Positions 8,058 through 17,373 of a stretch of 58,643 bases of DNA are shown in pieces. Source of the stretch: Wenyingzhuangia sp. 2_MG-2023 (GTDB taxonomy: Bacteria > Bacteroidota > Bacteroidia > Flavobacteriales > Flavobacteriaceae); assembly GCF_030548295.1 (NCBI RefSeq), contig NZ_JAUOSB010000016.1:1-58643 (forward strand). The letters run 5' to 3'. The notes under the pieces are model-generated. The model did no database searches. It had not been told where the DNA came from and saw nothing but the letters and a program-made list of their open reading frames with translations. Each line of letters opens with the position of its first letter. Within the stretch, counting starts at the first letter, position 1. The position numbers were made by a program, and so were the translations under genes.

Positions 8058-10262
8058 TTAGTTGGCTACGTCACTTATAAATTTAATTCGCATCAATCGA
8101 AGTTCCTCATCATCATAATCACCATCAAATTCATCAATAGCAGATTTGATATCGTCTGTTTCTGCTTCCATAAAATAATCATGAATTTCTTCTTGTTGAT
8201 CTTCATCCAAAATATCCTCCAAATAATAATCAATATTCAATTTTGTTCCTGAATACACAATTGATTCAATTTCTTTGATCAATTCAGACATTTCCAATCC
8301 CTTTGCTTTTGCAATATCTTCTAAAGGTAATTTTCTATCTGTATTTTGAATAATATACAATTTCAAACCTGATTTTTCTCCAGTCGTTTTCACTACCAAA
8401 TCATCTGGCTTGTCAATATTATTTTCCTCAACATATTTGGCAATCAACTCAATAAATTCTTTACCAAATTTTTTCGCCTTTCCATCTCCTACTCCATGAA
8501 TGTTTGACAACTCTTCTATTGTTGTAGGGTACTTTAACGTCATATCTTCCAACGATGGATCTTGAAAAATAGCATAAGGGGGAATGCTTTTTTTCTTACC
8601 AACATTTTTACGCAAAGACTTTAAAAGCCCCATCAATTGCTCATCTATAGCAATACTTGCTTTATTCTTAGCATTGGCAATAATCACAGCTTTATCATCT
8701 TCGTCTACATATATATGATCTTCTGTCATTAAGAACGTTTCTGGCTTTTCAATAAAAGACAAACCTTTGTCTGTAATTTTCACAATTCCATATTGCTCAA
8801 TTTCCTTTCTTAAATATCCAGCCACCAAGGTTTGACGAATCAATGCTGTCCAATATTGGTTGTCTTTATCTTTTCCTATTCCAAAAAAATCTCGCTCATG
8901 TGTTTTGTGAGAAATCAACATCGCATTTGTTTTTCCTAACAAAGTAGCTACAATGTCTTTTGATTTGTATTTTTCTTTAGAATCTCTAACTACAGTCAGA
9001 AGCTTTACTACATTTTCTTTCGCTTCTGTTTGTTTTTTAGGGTTTTTGGTATTGTCATCCATTTTTGCTCCCAAACCATTCACAGGATCAAAACTTTCTC
9101 CAAAATAATGCAATAAATACTGTCTTCTACTCATAGACGTTTCAGCATACCCTACAACTTCTTGCAACAAAGCATGACCTAATTCCTGTTCAGAAACAGG
9201 CTTATTTGCCATAAACTTTTCTAATTTCTCTATATCCTTATAAGCATAGAAAGCCAAACAATATCCTTCTCCATCATCTCTTCCTGCTCTACCCGTTTCT
9301 TGGTAATAACTTTCCAAACTCTTAGGAATGTCATGATGAATTACAAAACGAACATCGGGCTTGTCAATTCCCATTCCAAAAGCAATGGTTGCAACAATCA
9401 CATCCACATCTTCCATCAAAAACATATCTTGATGTCTTGCTCTGCTTTTTGCATCCAAACCAGCATGATAAGGCAATGCTGAAATTCCATTTACTTGTAA
9501 TGTTTGCGCTAATTCTTCTACCTTCTTTCTACTCAAACAATAAATAACTCCTGATTTCCCAGACCTTTGTTTGATGAATCGAATGATGTCTGAAGCTACA
9601 TTTTTGGTTTTGGGTTTTACTTCGTAAAAAAGATTAGGACGGTTGAAAGAAGCTTTGAACGTATTTGCGTTGTTCATCGCAAGTGTCTTTATAATATCTT
9701 CTTGAACTTTTGGAGTAGCGGTTGCCGTTAGTCCTATAATAGGAACATCTCCAATTCTAGTAATAATTTTTCGTAAGTTCCTGTATTCGGGTCTAAAATC
9801 ATGTCCCCACTCAGAAATACAATGCGCTTCATCAATAGCAAAAAAGGAAATGTCTTGTTCTTTTAAAAAGTCAACATATTCATCTTTTGTCAATGACTCT
9901 GGAGCTACGTACAATAGTTTGGTAACTCCGTCTGTAATGTCAGATTTAACTCTTGCAATTTCAGACTTGTTAAGTGATGAATTTAATACGTGTGCTATTC
10001 CAGAATTGTCAGAAATACCACGAATAGCATCCACTTGATTTTTCATCAAAGCAATTAACGGAGAAACCACAATAGCAGTTCCGCTTTTCATCAATGCTGG
10101 CAGCTGATAACAGAGTGACTTTCCTCCTCCAGTAGGCATGATGACAAATGTGTCATTTCCTTCTACAATACTTCTGATGACTTCTTCTTGTAAACCCTTA
10201 AATTTATTGAATCCAAAATACTTTTTTAAAGGGGAGTACAAATCAATTTTATCTTGATTCAT
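8058..10262 (-). CDS. recQ: ATP-dependent DNA helicase RecQ (without the zinc-binding cysteines)
   Basis: This 734-residue SF2 helicase unwinds DNA 3'-5' in recombination and fork repair. Walker A is PTGGGKSLCYQLPAL, the DEAH box is AIDEAHCISEWGHDFRPEYRNL (the RecQ aromatic loop), motif IV includes GVIYCLSRKKVEEL, and motif VI is YYQETGRAGRDDGEG. An RQC winged helix and a C-terminal HRDC domain (about 520-600) follow. The zinc module that usually follows motif VI begins here as SMSRRQYLLHYFGES, and the four expected cysteines are absent. The last 130 residues are acidic. It is divergent from the kdsD-like gene. Confidence 0.96.
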   Translation of the reverse strand: MNQDKIDLYSPLKKYFGFNKFKGLQEEVIRSIVEGNDTFVIMPTGGGKSLCYQLPALMKSGTAIVVSPLIALMKNQVDAIRGISDNSGIAHVLNSSLNKSEIARVKSDITDGVTKLLYVAPESLTKDEYVDFLKEQDISFFAIDEAHCISEWGHDFRPEYRNLRKIITRIGDVPIIGLTATATPKVQEDIIKTLAMNNANTFKASFNRPNLFYEVKPKTKNVASDIIRFIKQRSGKSGVIYCLSRKKVEELAQTLQVNGISALPYHAGLDAKSRARHQDMFLMEDVDVIVATIAFGMGIDKPDVRFVIHHDIPKSLESYYQETGRAGRDDGEGYCLAFYAYKDIEKLEKFMANKPVSEQELGHALLQEVVGYAETSMSRRQYLLHYFGESFDPVNGLGAKMDDNTKNPKKQTEAKENVVKLLTVVRDSKEKYKSKDIVATLLGKTNAMLISHKTHERDFFGIGKDKDNQYWTALIRQTLVAGYLRKEIEQYGIVKITDKGLSFIEKPETFLMTEDHIYVDEDDKAVIIANAKNKASIAIDEQLMGLLKSLRKNVGKKKSIPPYAIFQDPSLEDMTLKYPTTIEELSNIHGVGDGKAKKFGKEFIELIAKYVEENNIDKPDDLVVKTTGEKSGLKLYIIQNTDRKLPLEDIAKAKGLEMSELIKEIESIVYSGTKLNIDYYLEDILDEDQQEEIHDYFMEAETDDIKSAIDEFDGDYDDEELRLMRIKFISDVAN

Positions 10263-10333
10263 AATAATCGTATGCTAATTTTAAATACATTTGTAGCTTA
10301 AAGATATAACTTTTTTTAACAAAAATTACAACC

Positions 10334-11296
10334 TTGAATAACGATATACTTTCTATAGCTAGAAAAACTATTGAGCTAGAAAGCAATGCTATTGCTAATT
10401 TAACCAATTTAATTGATTCAAATTTTGAAAATGCTATAAAATGCATTCTTAAAAGCAAAGGAAGAGTAATCATTACTGGAATAGGGAAAAGTGCAGCCAT
10501 TGCTACCAAAATAGTTGCAACTCTAAACTCTACAGGAACACCGTCTATTTTTATGCATGCTGCAGATGCCATTCATGGAGATTTAGGAATTGTACAAGAA
10601 GATGACGTTGTGATTTGTATTTCTAAAAGTGGAAATACTCCAGAAATTAAAGTTTTGATTCCACTCATCAAAAGAAACAACAATCCGATCATTGCTATTA
10701 CAGGTAATAAAGATTCTTTTTTAGGTACTCAGGCTACTTATGTACTCAATACCTATGTAGAAAAAGAAGCTTGTCCAAACAACTTAGCTCCTACCACTAG
10801 TACAACTGCACAATTGGTTATGGGAGATGCCATTGCAGTAACTTTGTTAGAACTCAACCAATTTACTAGTAAAGATTTTGCAAAATACCATCCTGGAGGT
10901 GCGTTGGGTAAAAAATTATACCTACGTGTAAGTGATTTGGTCTCCAAAAACGAAATGCCAAAAGTAGAAATACTCACCAATATGAAAGATACTTTGTTAG
11001 AAATATCTAACAAAAGATTGGGAGCTACTGCGGTGTTAGAAAACAATACTTTGGTAGGGATTATTACTGATGGTGATATTAGACGAATGTTAAATGTAAA
11101 CGAAGATTTTATTGCGTTGACCGCCAAAGATATCATGTCTAAATCACCCAAAACAATTCATATAGATGCAATGGCTGTTGAAGCTATGTATACTATGGAA
11201 AACAACAATATTTCTCAGTTGATAGCCATAGATGATGCTAAAAATTACAAAGGAATTATTCACATACACGACTTAATTAAAGAAGGAATTTTTTAG
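10334..11296 (+). CDS. kdsD: KpsF/GutQ family arabinose-5-phosphate isomerase
   Basis: The 320-residue protein has an N-terminal SIS sugar-isomerase domain (ITGIGKSAAIATKIVATLNSTGTPSIFMHAADAIHGDLG, then CISKSGNTPEI) and two C-terminal CBS domains (from about 205). It interconverts ribulose-5-phosphate and arabinose-5-phosphate, the first step to Kdo for lipopolysaccharide. The start is a TTG codon at 10334 giving MNNDILSIARKTIEL; no ATG fits the conserved beginning. tatC starts 2 nt after the stop and lptB follows, so the three form an envelope-related operon. Confidence 0.93.
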   Translation: MNNDILSIARKTIELESNAIANLTNLIDSNFENAIKCILKSKGRVIITGIGKSAAIATKIVATLNSTGTPSIFMHAADAIHGDLGIVQEDDVVICISKSGNTPEIKVLIPLIKRNNNPIIAITGNKDSFLGTQATYVLNTYVEKEACPNNLAPTTSTTAQLVMGDAIAVTLLELNQFTSKDFAKYHPGGALGKKLYLRVSDLVSKNEMPKVEILTNMKDTLLEISNKRLGATAVLENNTLVGIITDGDIRRMLNVNEDFIALTAKDIMSKSPKTIHIDAMAVEAMYTMENNNISQLIAIDDAKNYKGIIHIHDLIKEGIF

Positions 11297-11298
11297 AG

Positions 11299-12111
11299 AT
11301 GGGAGAACAGAACAAAGAGATGTCTTTTTTAGATCATCTTGAAGAATTAAGGTGGCATTTGGTAAGGTCTACAGTGTGTATTCTTGTGTTTACTATTGTA
11401 CTATTTGTATATCAAAAAGAGGTCTACAATCAATTTTTATTAGCACATTTAAATCCAGAATTTAGTACTTACAAATGGTTTTGTGAAGCTTTTACTAAAA
11501 TTGGAATTGACAGTAGTTTTTGCAACCTTAGTTTTAGTTCAAAACTGCAAAGTTTGGCTCCTACCAATCAATTAATGAATGCTGTCTGGTCTAGTTTTAT
11601 CTTAGGTGCCATCCTCTCTTTTCCTTATATAATATGGGAAATGATGAAATTTATCATGCCTGGTTTGACTCCAAAAGAAAGACAAAAAAGTAGAGGATTT
11701 ATTATTATTTCTACATTGTTGCTTATCATAGGTTTGCTATTTAGTTATTACGTTATTGCTCCTATGTCTGTCTATTTCTTTTACAATTATCAAATTACAG
11801 ATGTTATTGTAAACAACTTTCAATTTGATAGTTATATAGGATTGATTACCAATACTCTTTTAGGAGTTTCTATTGTTTTTGAGTTGCCATTAGTGGTTTA
11901 TTTCTTAACCAAATTGGGATTGATTACTCCAGAATTCTTAAAAAAATACAGAAAACACTCTTTGGTATTGGTTTTGATAGTTGCTGCTGTAATTACACCA
12001 CCAGATGTTGCTAGTCAAATTATTGTGGCTATTCCAATTTTAATTCTGTACGAAATCAGCATCGTTGTATCTAAAGTAATTGTCAAAAAACAAAAAAAAC
12101 AAGAATTGTAA
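11299..12111 (+). CDS. tatC: Sec-independent (Tat) protein translocase subunit TatC
   Basis: The 270-residue inner-membrane protein has six predicted helices. The N-terminal signature FLDHLEELRWHLVRS is the TatC motif that helps bind twin-arginine signal peptides. FIMPGLTPKERQKSRGF and FELPLVVYFLTKLGLITPEFLKKYRKHSLVLVLIVAAVITPPDV are the other conserved blocks. Bacteroidota TatC usually carries the extra periplasmic segment seen around residues 50-85. It begins 2 nt after kdsD and is followed 3 nt later by lptB, so the genes are probably co-transcribed. No tatA is visible in the window. Confidence 0.96.
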   Translation: MGEQNKEMSFLDHLEELRWHLVRSTVCILVFTIVLFVYQKEVYNQFLLAHLNPEFSTYKWFCEAFTKIGIDSSFCNLSFSSKLQSLAPTNQLMNAVWSSFILGAILSFPYIIWEMMKFIMPGLTPKERQKSRGFIIISTLLLIIGLLFSYYVIAPMSVYFFYNYQITDVIVNNFQFDSYIGLITNTLLGVSIVFELPLVVYFLTKLGLITPEFLKKYRKHSLVLVLIVAAVITPPDVASQIIVAIPILILYEISIVVSKVIVKKQKKQEL

Positions 12112-12114
12112 TTC

Positions 12115-12855
12115 ATGATTTTAAGAGCTGATAACATTCAAAAAATATACGGAAGCAGAAAAGTTGTAAAAGGAATTTCTCTTCAAGTAGAACAAGGTGA
12201 AATTATTGGATTGCTAGGACCAAACGGTGCTGGTAAAACAACTTCTTTTTACATGATTGTAGGAATGGTAAAACCCAACGAAGGAAAAATCTATTTAGAC
12301 AATCAAGAAATCACCAATTTTGCCATGTACAAACGTGCACAAAACGGAATTGGTTATTTGGCTCAAGAAGCTTCGGTTTTTAGAAAATTGACCGTGGAAG
12401 AAAATATATTATCAGTATTGCAATTTACAGACAGAACCAAAGAACAACAAAAGCAAAAACTTGAAGAATTGATTGATGAGTTTAGTTTGGGACATGTAAG
12501 AACCAACAGAGGTGATTTGTTATCTGGTGGAGAAAGACGTAGAACAGAAATTGCACGTTGTTTGGCTTCAGATCCTAAATTTATTTTATTAGATGAGCCT
12601 TTTGCGGGTGTAGATCCTATTGCTGTTGAAGACATTCAGTCTATTGTAGCCACATTAAAAGACAAAAACATTGGTATTTTAATCACCGATCATGATGTAC
12701 AGGCTACTTTAGCTATTACTGACAAAACTTATTTAATGTATCAAGGAAGCATTCTAAAAAGTGGAACTCCACAAGAATTAGCAGACGACGAAATGGTACG
12801 TCGTGTCTATTTAGGTGAAAGTTTTGTTTTGAAAGAAAATAGATTTAAAAAATAA
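12115..12855 (+). CDS. lptB: LPS export ABC transporter ATP-binding protein
   Basis: The 246-residue ABC ATPase energises extraction of lipopolysaccharide from the inner membrane by LptFG. Walker A is GLLGPNGAGKTTSFYMIVG, the Q-loop lies in GYLAQEASVFRKLTV (an LptB hallmark), the signature is LLSGGERRRTEIARCLA, Walker B is FILLDEPFAGVDPIAVEDI, and the switch His is in ITDHDV. Length and these specific sequences identify LptB rather than a generic ABC ATPase. Its stop is 3 nt from the stop of convergent pssA, with no room for a separate terminator. Confidence 0.95.
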   Translation: MILRADNIQKIYGSRKVVKGISLQVEQGEIIGLLGPNGAGKTTSFYMIVGMVKPNEGKIYLDNQEITNFAMYKRAQNGIGYLAQEASVFRKLTVEENILSVLQFTDRTKEQQKQKLEELIDEFSLGHVRTNRGDLLSGGERRRTEIARCLASDPKFILLDEPFAGVDPIAVEDIQSIVATLKDKNIGILITDHDVQATLAITDKTYLMYQGSILKSGTPQELADDEMVRRVYLGESFVLKENRFKK

Positions 12856-12858
12856 ATC

Positions 12859-13584
12859 TTACTTTTTTCTACTCAACATAGAAAGTAGCAAATACGTAAA
12901 TATAATAGCTGGAATAGCTGCCAATTTTAACACTAAAATCATTAAGATGGACAGTGATAAAAATATGTATTTCAATTTATTCTCTGCAAACCCAAAGGTT
13001 TTAAATTTCAAAGCAAACAACTCAATATTTGCATTTAGCATATAACAACTCAATATTGTTAACAATATCAACACATATTGATTGTCTACAATATAACTAA
13101 TATAATGGTATTCAGGATACGCGTGCATTAGCGGTAAAGAGACAATTAATAACGTATTTGCAGGTGTTGGCAAGCCTACAAAGTTTTCTTTTTGATTTTC
13201 ATCAATATTAAAATTTGCCAAACGATAACACGATGCCAATGTAATTGCAAACCCCAACATCGCTAAAAACGGAAAATTTTCAAAACCTTCTAAATAATTT
13301 ATCGGTTCTTGATTTCCTGACTTCAACAACATTTGAACCATGACCACTCCAGGAACCACTCCACTTGTTACCATATCTGCCAAAGAGTCTAATTGTTTTC
13401 CTATTTCGCTTTGAACTTTAAAAATTCTAGCTGCAAAACCATCAAAAAAGTCAAAGAAAATCCCCAACAACACAAACAAAACAGCAAATTGAATTTGATT
13501 ATTGACTGCATATACTACCGCAAAACAACCTGATAATAAATTTAACAAAGTCAACAAATTGGGAATCCATTTCAGAATTTTCAT
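12859..13584 (-). CDS. pssA: CDP-diacylglycerol--serine O-phosphatidyltransferase
   Basis: The 241-residue membrane enzyme makes phosphatidylserine, the precursor of phosphatidylethanolamine. The CDP-alcohol phosphotransferase motif D-G-x2-A-R-x8-G-x3-D-x3-D is seen as FDGFAARIFKVQSEIGKQLDSLADMV (residues about 48-73). NLLTLLNLLSGCFAVVYA is the conserved first helix. The rest is a set of transmembrane helices. It is a single minus-strand gene convergent with lptB and divergent from the PorV2-like gene. Confidence 0.95.
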   Translation of the reverse strand: MKILKWIPNLLTLLNLLSGCFAVVYAVNNQIQFAVLFVLLGIFFDFFDGFAARIFKVQSEIGKQLDSLADMVTSGVVPGVVMVQMLLKSGNQEPINYLEGFENFPFLAMLGFAITLASCYRLANFNIDENQKENFVGLPTPANTLLIVSLPLMHAYPEYHYISYIVDNQYVLILLTILSCYMLNANIELFALKFKTFGFAENKLKYIFLSLSILMILVLKLAAIPAIIFTYLLLSMLSRKK

Positions 13585-13679
13585 AAGAGATTATACTTTT
13601 TGACAAATCTAATGATAGTTTTGTGTAGCTGTATAAATAAGTTAAATTAAATTTCACATCTATTATTAATTTGAAACAA

Positions 13680-13687
13680 TATATTTG
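13680..13687 (+). promoter_or_regulatory. -7 promoter element of the PorV2-like/DUF4105 operon
   Basis: TATATTTG is an exact TAnnTTTG match 38 nt before the TTG start codon of the PorV/PorQ family gene. A -33 partner is not clear. Confidence 0.5.
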
Positions 13688-13725
13688 TAGTGTATAGGTT
13701 ATAAACTCTGAAACAAAATAGTACG

Positions 13726-14808
13726 TTGAAAAAACATTTTATATTTCTTTATCTACTTATAGGTTCTTTTGCCTGTCAAGCACAACTGGTGAGTAGTTAT
13801 TCTAATGAATTTCTGAACATTGGTGTGGGTGCAAGAGCTATGGGTATGAGCAAATCTGTAAGTTCTTTTATTACTGGTGTAGAAGCAGGATATTGGAATC
13901 CTGCGGGAGTAATTAGCGTACAAGATTATGAATTTGCAGCCATGCACAATTCACTATACTCAGGAATTGGTAGTTACGATTATTTTGGAGCTGCTTTGCC
14001 TATTGAACGAGACGATATAGCAATGAGTGTTTCTGTCATCCGCTTAGGAGTAGACAATATTCTAAACACCACCAATTTGATTGACAATAACGGAAATATA
14101 AATTACAACAATATCACCACTTTTTCTAGTGCAGATATTGCCGCCGTTTTAAGCATTGCCAAATCGTTTCCAAATCTACATTTGAACGTGGGGGTAAATG
14201 GAAAAATTATCCGAAGAAATATTGGAGATTTTGCTACTGGGCATGGTTTTGGTTTTGATATTGGAGCACAGTACCAATATCAGAATATAAAAATGGGATT
14301 AATGTTAAGAGATGTAACCACAACATTTACGGCTTGGAATGTAGACGATGCTATTTTTCAAGACATTGCAAATGCACAAACAACTGCAGATGGACAAAAC
14401 CAAGAAGAGCCAGAAAAATACGAAGTCACGTTGCCTAAATTCCAATTGGGATTTTCATATTTTAAACAATTTAACGAAAAATATTCTTTATTATCTGCTT
14501 TGGATTTGATCGGTAGATTTACGGAAACCAATGATATTGTTTCTACTAGCTTTATGAGTTTTAGTCCTAATTTAGGTTTTGAACTAGCTTATAAAGACCG
14601 TACTTATTTTAGAGCTGGAGTAGGAAATATTCAAAAAGAAATTGATTTTGACAACACAGAATCTACTTCTGTTGAGCCTAGTATAGGGATTGGAATCCGT
14701 TTGAAAAAAGTATACATAGATTATGCTTTGACCAATGTTGGAGCAAGTTCTGGAATCAATTATTCCAATGTATTTTCAATTAGAGTTCAACTTAATGAAA
14801 TGAGGTAA
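13726..14808 (+). CDS. PorV/PorQ family outer-membrane protein (PorV2-like, type IX secretion associated)
   Basis: The 360-residue protein has a signal peptide (residues 1-20, SFACQAQ). The PorV/PorQ-family block NIGVGARAMGMSKSVSSFITGVEAGYWNPAGV is followed by an FadL-like beta-barrel pattern to a terminal VFSIRVQLNEMR strand. Family members are outer-membrane shuttle or scaffold proteins of the type IX secretion system. PorV2 assignment is by length and by the adjoining DUF4105 gene, so it is less certain than the family. The start is TTG at 13726, directly preceding KKHFIFLYLLIG. The stop overlaps the next start by one base (TAATG). Confidence 0.8.
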   Translation: MKKHFIFLYLLIGSFACQAQLVSSYSNEFLNIGVGARAMGMSKSVSSFITGVEAGYWNPAGVISVQDYEFAAMHNSLYSGIGSYDYFGAALPIERDDIAMSVSVIRLGVDNILNTTNLIDNNGNINYNNITTFSSADIAAVLSIAKSFPNLHLNVGVNGKIIRRNIGDFATGHGFGFDIGAQYQYQNIKMGLMLRDVTTTFTAWNVDDAIFQDIANAQTTADGQNQEEPEKYEVTLPKFQLGFSYFKQFNEKYSLLSALDLIGRFTETNDIVSTSFMSFSPNLGFELAYKDRTYFRAGVGNIQKEIDFDNTESTSVEPSIGIGIRLKKVYIDYALTNVGASSGINYSNVFSIRVQLNEMR

Positions 14809-15938
14809 TGAAATCAATTTCTGTTCTATTTTTCTTTTTTACACTTTCTTTTTTTAGTCAAACCAACATACAATTGTCTAAAAACGCAGAAATAAGCATT
14901 CTTACCTGTGCTCCTGGGCAGAACGAATTGTATTCTCATTTTGGACACAGTGCCATGCGAGTAAAAGACAAAGAAAACCATTTGGATAGAGTCTATAATT
15001 ACGGAACTTTTGATTTTAACACTCCAAATTTTTACTTAAAATTTTGTCGTGGAGAGTTGCTTTACCAAGTTTCTAGCTACGATTACAAATATTTTCCTTA
15101 CACTTATTACAACGAAAATAGATGGGTAAAATCGCAAATCATCAATTTAACTCCAGAAGAAAATCAAAAGGTTTTTGATTTTTTAGAATGGAATGCTTTG
15201 CCTGAAAACAAAAAATATTACTACGATTTTTTCTACGACAACTGTGCCAATAAAATGTACGAAGTCATTGAAAAAAGCGTTGGAAACATTGATTTTGATT
15301 ATTCTAATTTTCCCAAAAACCTAAGTCACCGTGATTTGATTCACCGTTATTTGGCTAAAAACACTTGGGGTAAATTTGGAATTGACCTTGCGCTTGGAGC
15401 TGTTATTGATAAAAAAGCGACGTTAAAACAATACATGTTTTTGCCAGATTTTGTAAATATCGCAATGCATACAAGTACATTAAATGGTAAAAAAGTTGTA
15501 CGTAAAGAAACCTACATTTTACCAGATTATCAACTCAAAATTCCAACAACTAATTTCTTTATCAGCCCCTTATTTCTAGGGCTTTTACTGCTTTCAATTA
15601 GTCTGTTTTTGATTTTAAAAAATAAAAACATCAATCGTTGGTTTCATACTTTGACCTTTATTTATGGTATTACTGGATTGATTATTTTTTCTCTGTGGTT
15701 TTTAACAGAACACAGTACAACCAAACTGAATTTTAACATTCTATGGGCAAACCCATTGTTTTTAGCTTATCCTTTCTTAAAAGCAGAATGGAAACAAAAA
15801 CTATCAATGCTAGGATTGGTTTTTATAGGAATATTTTTAGTGATTGCTGCTACAGGATTTCAAGTATTCAATCTTCCTATTTATGTATTTGTAGCAGGTT
15901 TATTCGTTTTATTTCTTAAATCTTCTATTCAGAAATAA
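14808..15938 (+). CDS. DUF4105 domain-containing membrane protein
   Basis: The 376-residue protein has a signal peptide (residues 1-18), an extracytoplasmic DUF4105 domain (about 25-240) and five C-terminal transmembrane helices (from about 248). The conserved DUF4105 blocks are CAPGQNELYSHFGHSAMRV and YDFFYDNCANKMYEVIE, with a His and a Cys reminiscent of papain-like/LRAT-type folds; activity is unproven. Translation is coupled to the PorV2-like gene through a one-base overlap, which suggests a shared role at the cell envelope. Confidence 0.85.
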   Translation: MKSISVLFFFFTLSFFSQTNIQLSKNAEISILTCAPGQNELYSHFGHSAMRVKDKENHLDRVYNYGTFDFNTPNFYLKFCRGELLYQVSSYDYKYFPYTYYNENRWVKSQIINLTPEENQKVFDFLEWNALPENKKYYYDFFYDNCANKMYEVIEKSVGNIDFDYSNFPKNLSHRDLIHRYLAKNTWGKFGIDLALGAVIDKKATLKQYMFLPDFVNIAMHTSTLNGKKVVRKETYILPDYQLKIPTTNFFISPLFLGLLLLSISLFLILKNKNINRWFHTLTFIYGITGLIIFSLWFLTEHSTTKLNFNILWANPLFLAYPFLKAEWKQKLSMLGLVFIGIFLVIAATGFQVFNLPIYVFVAGLFVLFLKSSIQK

Positions 15939-16344
15939 AACTCTCTACTCCTAACTCATAACTTTTCAAGCCAAAACCTAATATCACTCCTTTACAAACA
16001 GGTGATAAAAAAGATTTGTGTCTAAAAGCTTCTCTTTTGTGCACATTAGAAATATGAACTTCTACCACAGGTGTGGTAACTCCACTAATCGCATCTGCAA
16101 TAGCAACCGAAGTATGCGTATAAGCTCCAGCATTCATTACAATTCCATCGTAAGAAAAACCAACTTCGTGAATTTTATCTACCAGAGAACCTTCACTATT
16201 TGATTGAAAATAAGTCAACTCCACATTCAGAAACTTTTCTTTCAACGTTTCAAAATACTGTTCAAAAGTCTGAGTTCCATAAATTTCTGGCTCACGTTTT
16301 CCTAATAAATTTAAATTAGGACCATTTAGAATTAAAATTTTCAT
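15925..16344 (-). CDS. aroQ: type II 3-dehydroquinate dehydratase
   Basis: The 139-residue enzyme dehydrates 3-dehydroquinate to 3-dehydroshikimate in the shikimate pathway. MKILILNGPNLNLLGKREPEIYG supplies the catalytic Arg and Tyr. The remaining active-site blocks NAGAYTHTSVAIADAI and EVHISNVHKREAFRHKSFLSPVCKGVILGFG are intact. I set the start at 16344 because the longer reading frame (to 16401) adds 19 residues not found in the family, which begins with MKILILNGPN. It overlaps the 3' end of the DUF4105 gene by 14 bases in convergent orientation. Confidence 0.95.
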   Translation of the reverse strand: MKILILNGPNLNLLGKREPEIYGTQTFEQYFETLKEKFLNVELTYFQSNSEGSLVDKIHEVGFSYDGIVMNAGAYTHTSVAIADAISGVTTPVVEVHISNVHKREAFRHKSFLSPVCKGVILGFGLKSYELGVESFISE

Positions 16345-16432
16345 AGTTGAAGAGGATTGTAATGCTCCAAATTTAGCAAAAAAACAGAGGACACAAAGCA
16401 ATAGTTTGTTTTATCAACCAACTACACACTAC

Positions 16433-16459
16433 TTGCTATCTCATTTATTTCTATTTTTG
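16433..16459 (+). promoter_or_regulatory. promoter of xerD, abutting the start codon
   Basis: TTG at 16433-16435 and TATTTTTG at 16452-16459 (TAnnTTTG) are 16 nt apart. The -7 motif ends 6 nt before ATG 16466, so the transcript would begin at or next to the start codon. Confidence 0.45.
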
Positions 16460-16465
16460 TTGTTG

Positions 16466-17365
16466 ATGAAATGGAAAACCTACATAAGTGATTTTACCAA
16501 CTATCTTTTGATAGAAAAAGGGTTGTCACAAAATACAATTGTCAACTATCAAAATGATTGCAACCAATTGGCCTCTTTTTTAGAAACATCCGAAAAAAAT
16601 CCTTTGACGGTTTCTACATCTGACATTCAGAATTTTTTATACGATTATTCCAAAACACACAAAGCAAGATCTCAAGCAAGATTGATTTCTGGACTGTCTG
16701 CCTTTTTTGATTATTTAAACATTGAAAATTATCGAGAAGACAATCCTATGCAAGTTATAGAGTCTCCTAAAATAGGATTGAAACTTCCAGACACTCTCAA
16801 CGAAGACGAAATCAATCAAATTATAGATGCTATAGATTTGTCTCACCCTCAGGGAGAAAGAAACAGAGCAATTTTAGAAACGCTTTACGGGTGTGGTTTG
16901 CGTGTTTCAGAATTGGTGACCCTAAAAATATCCGATTTGTATTTTGATGAAGGATTTATCAAAATTACAGGAAAAGGAAACAAGCAACGTTTGGTGCCCA
17001 TCAATCCTTATACAGAGAGTATTATTAGTGATTATATTGCCACACAAAGAAGATTAACTCCTCCTAACAAAGGAAAAGAAGACATTGTGTTTTTAAACCG
17101 ACGAGGCAACCAATTGACCCGAGTCATGATTTTTACTATCATTAAACAATTGGCAGAAAAAGCAAACATAAAAAAAGCCATTAGCCCACATACTTTTCGT
17201 CATTCCTTTGCTTCTCATCTGTTAAACGGAGGAGCTGATTTGACCGTTATACAAGCCTTGTTGGGACATGAAAGTATTACTACCACAGAAATTTATTTAC
17301 ATGTAGACAAAACCAAATTGATAGAAATTGTGCATCAATTTCATCCAAGAGCTAAAAACAAATAA
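16466..17365 (+). CDS. xerD: site-specific tyrosine recombinase XerD
   Basis: The 299-residue recombinase has an N-terminal SAM-like DNA-binding domain (WKTYISDFTNYLLIEKGLSQNTIVNYQNDCNQL) and a C-terminal catalytic domain. Catalytic residues are visible: Arg in LYGCGLRVSELVTL, the HxxR box in ISPHTFRHSFASHLLNGGADL, His in LLGHESITTTEIYLHV, and the Tyr nucleophile in IYLHV. With XerC it resolves chromosome dimers at dif. I start at 16466 (MKWKTYISDF); the upstream 20 residues of the longer frame form an odd hydrophobic leader, and a promoter motif lies inside it. It is not linked to the cassette array at the right end. Confidence 0.93.
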   Translation: MKWKTYISDFTNYLLIEKGLSQNTIVNYQNDCNQLASFLETSEKNPLTVSTSDIQNFLYDYSKTHKARSQARLISGLSAFFDYLNIENYREDNPMQVIESPKIGLKLPDTLNEDEINQIIDAIDLSHPQGERNRAILETLYGCGLRVSELVTLKISDLYFDEGFIKITGKGNKQRLVPINPYTESIISDYIATQRRLTPPNKGKEDIVFLNRRGNQLTRVMIFTIIKQLAEKANIKKAISPHTFRHSFASHLLNGGADLTVIQALLGHESITTTEIYLHVDKTKLIEIVHQFHPRAKNK

Positions 17366-17373
17366 AGTCCAAT

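Noticed and set aside
16466-17365. XerD as the integrase of the cassette array
   Set aside because: It has standard chromosomal XerD sequence, lies 37 kb away next to aroQ, and nothing links it to the array.
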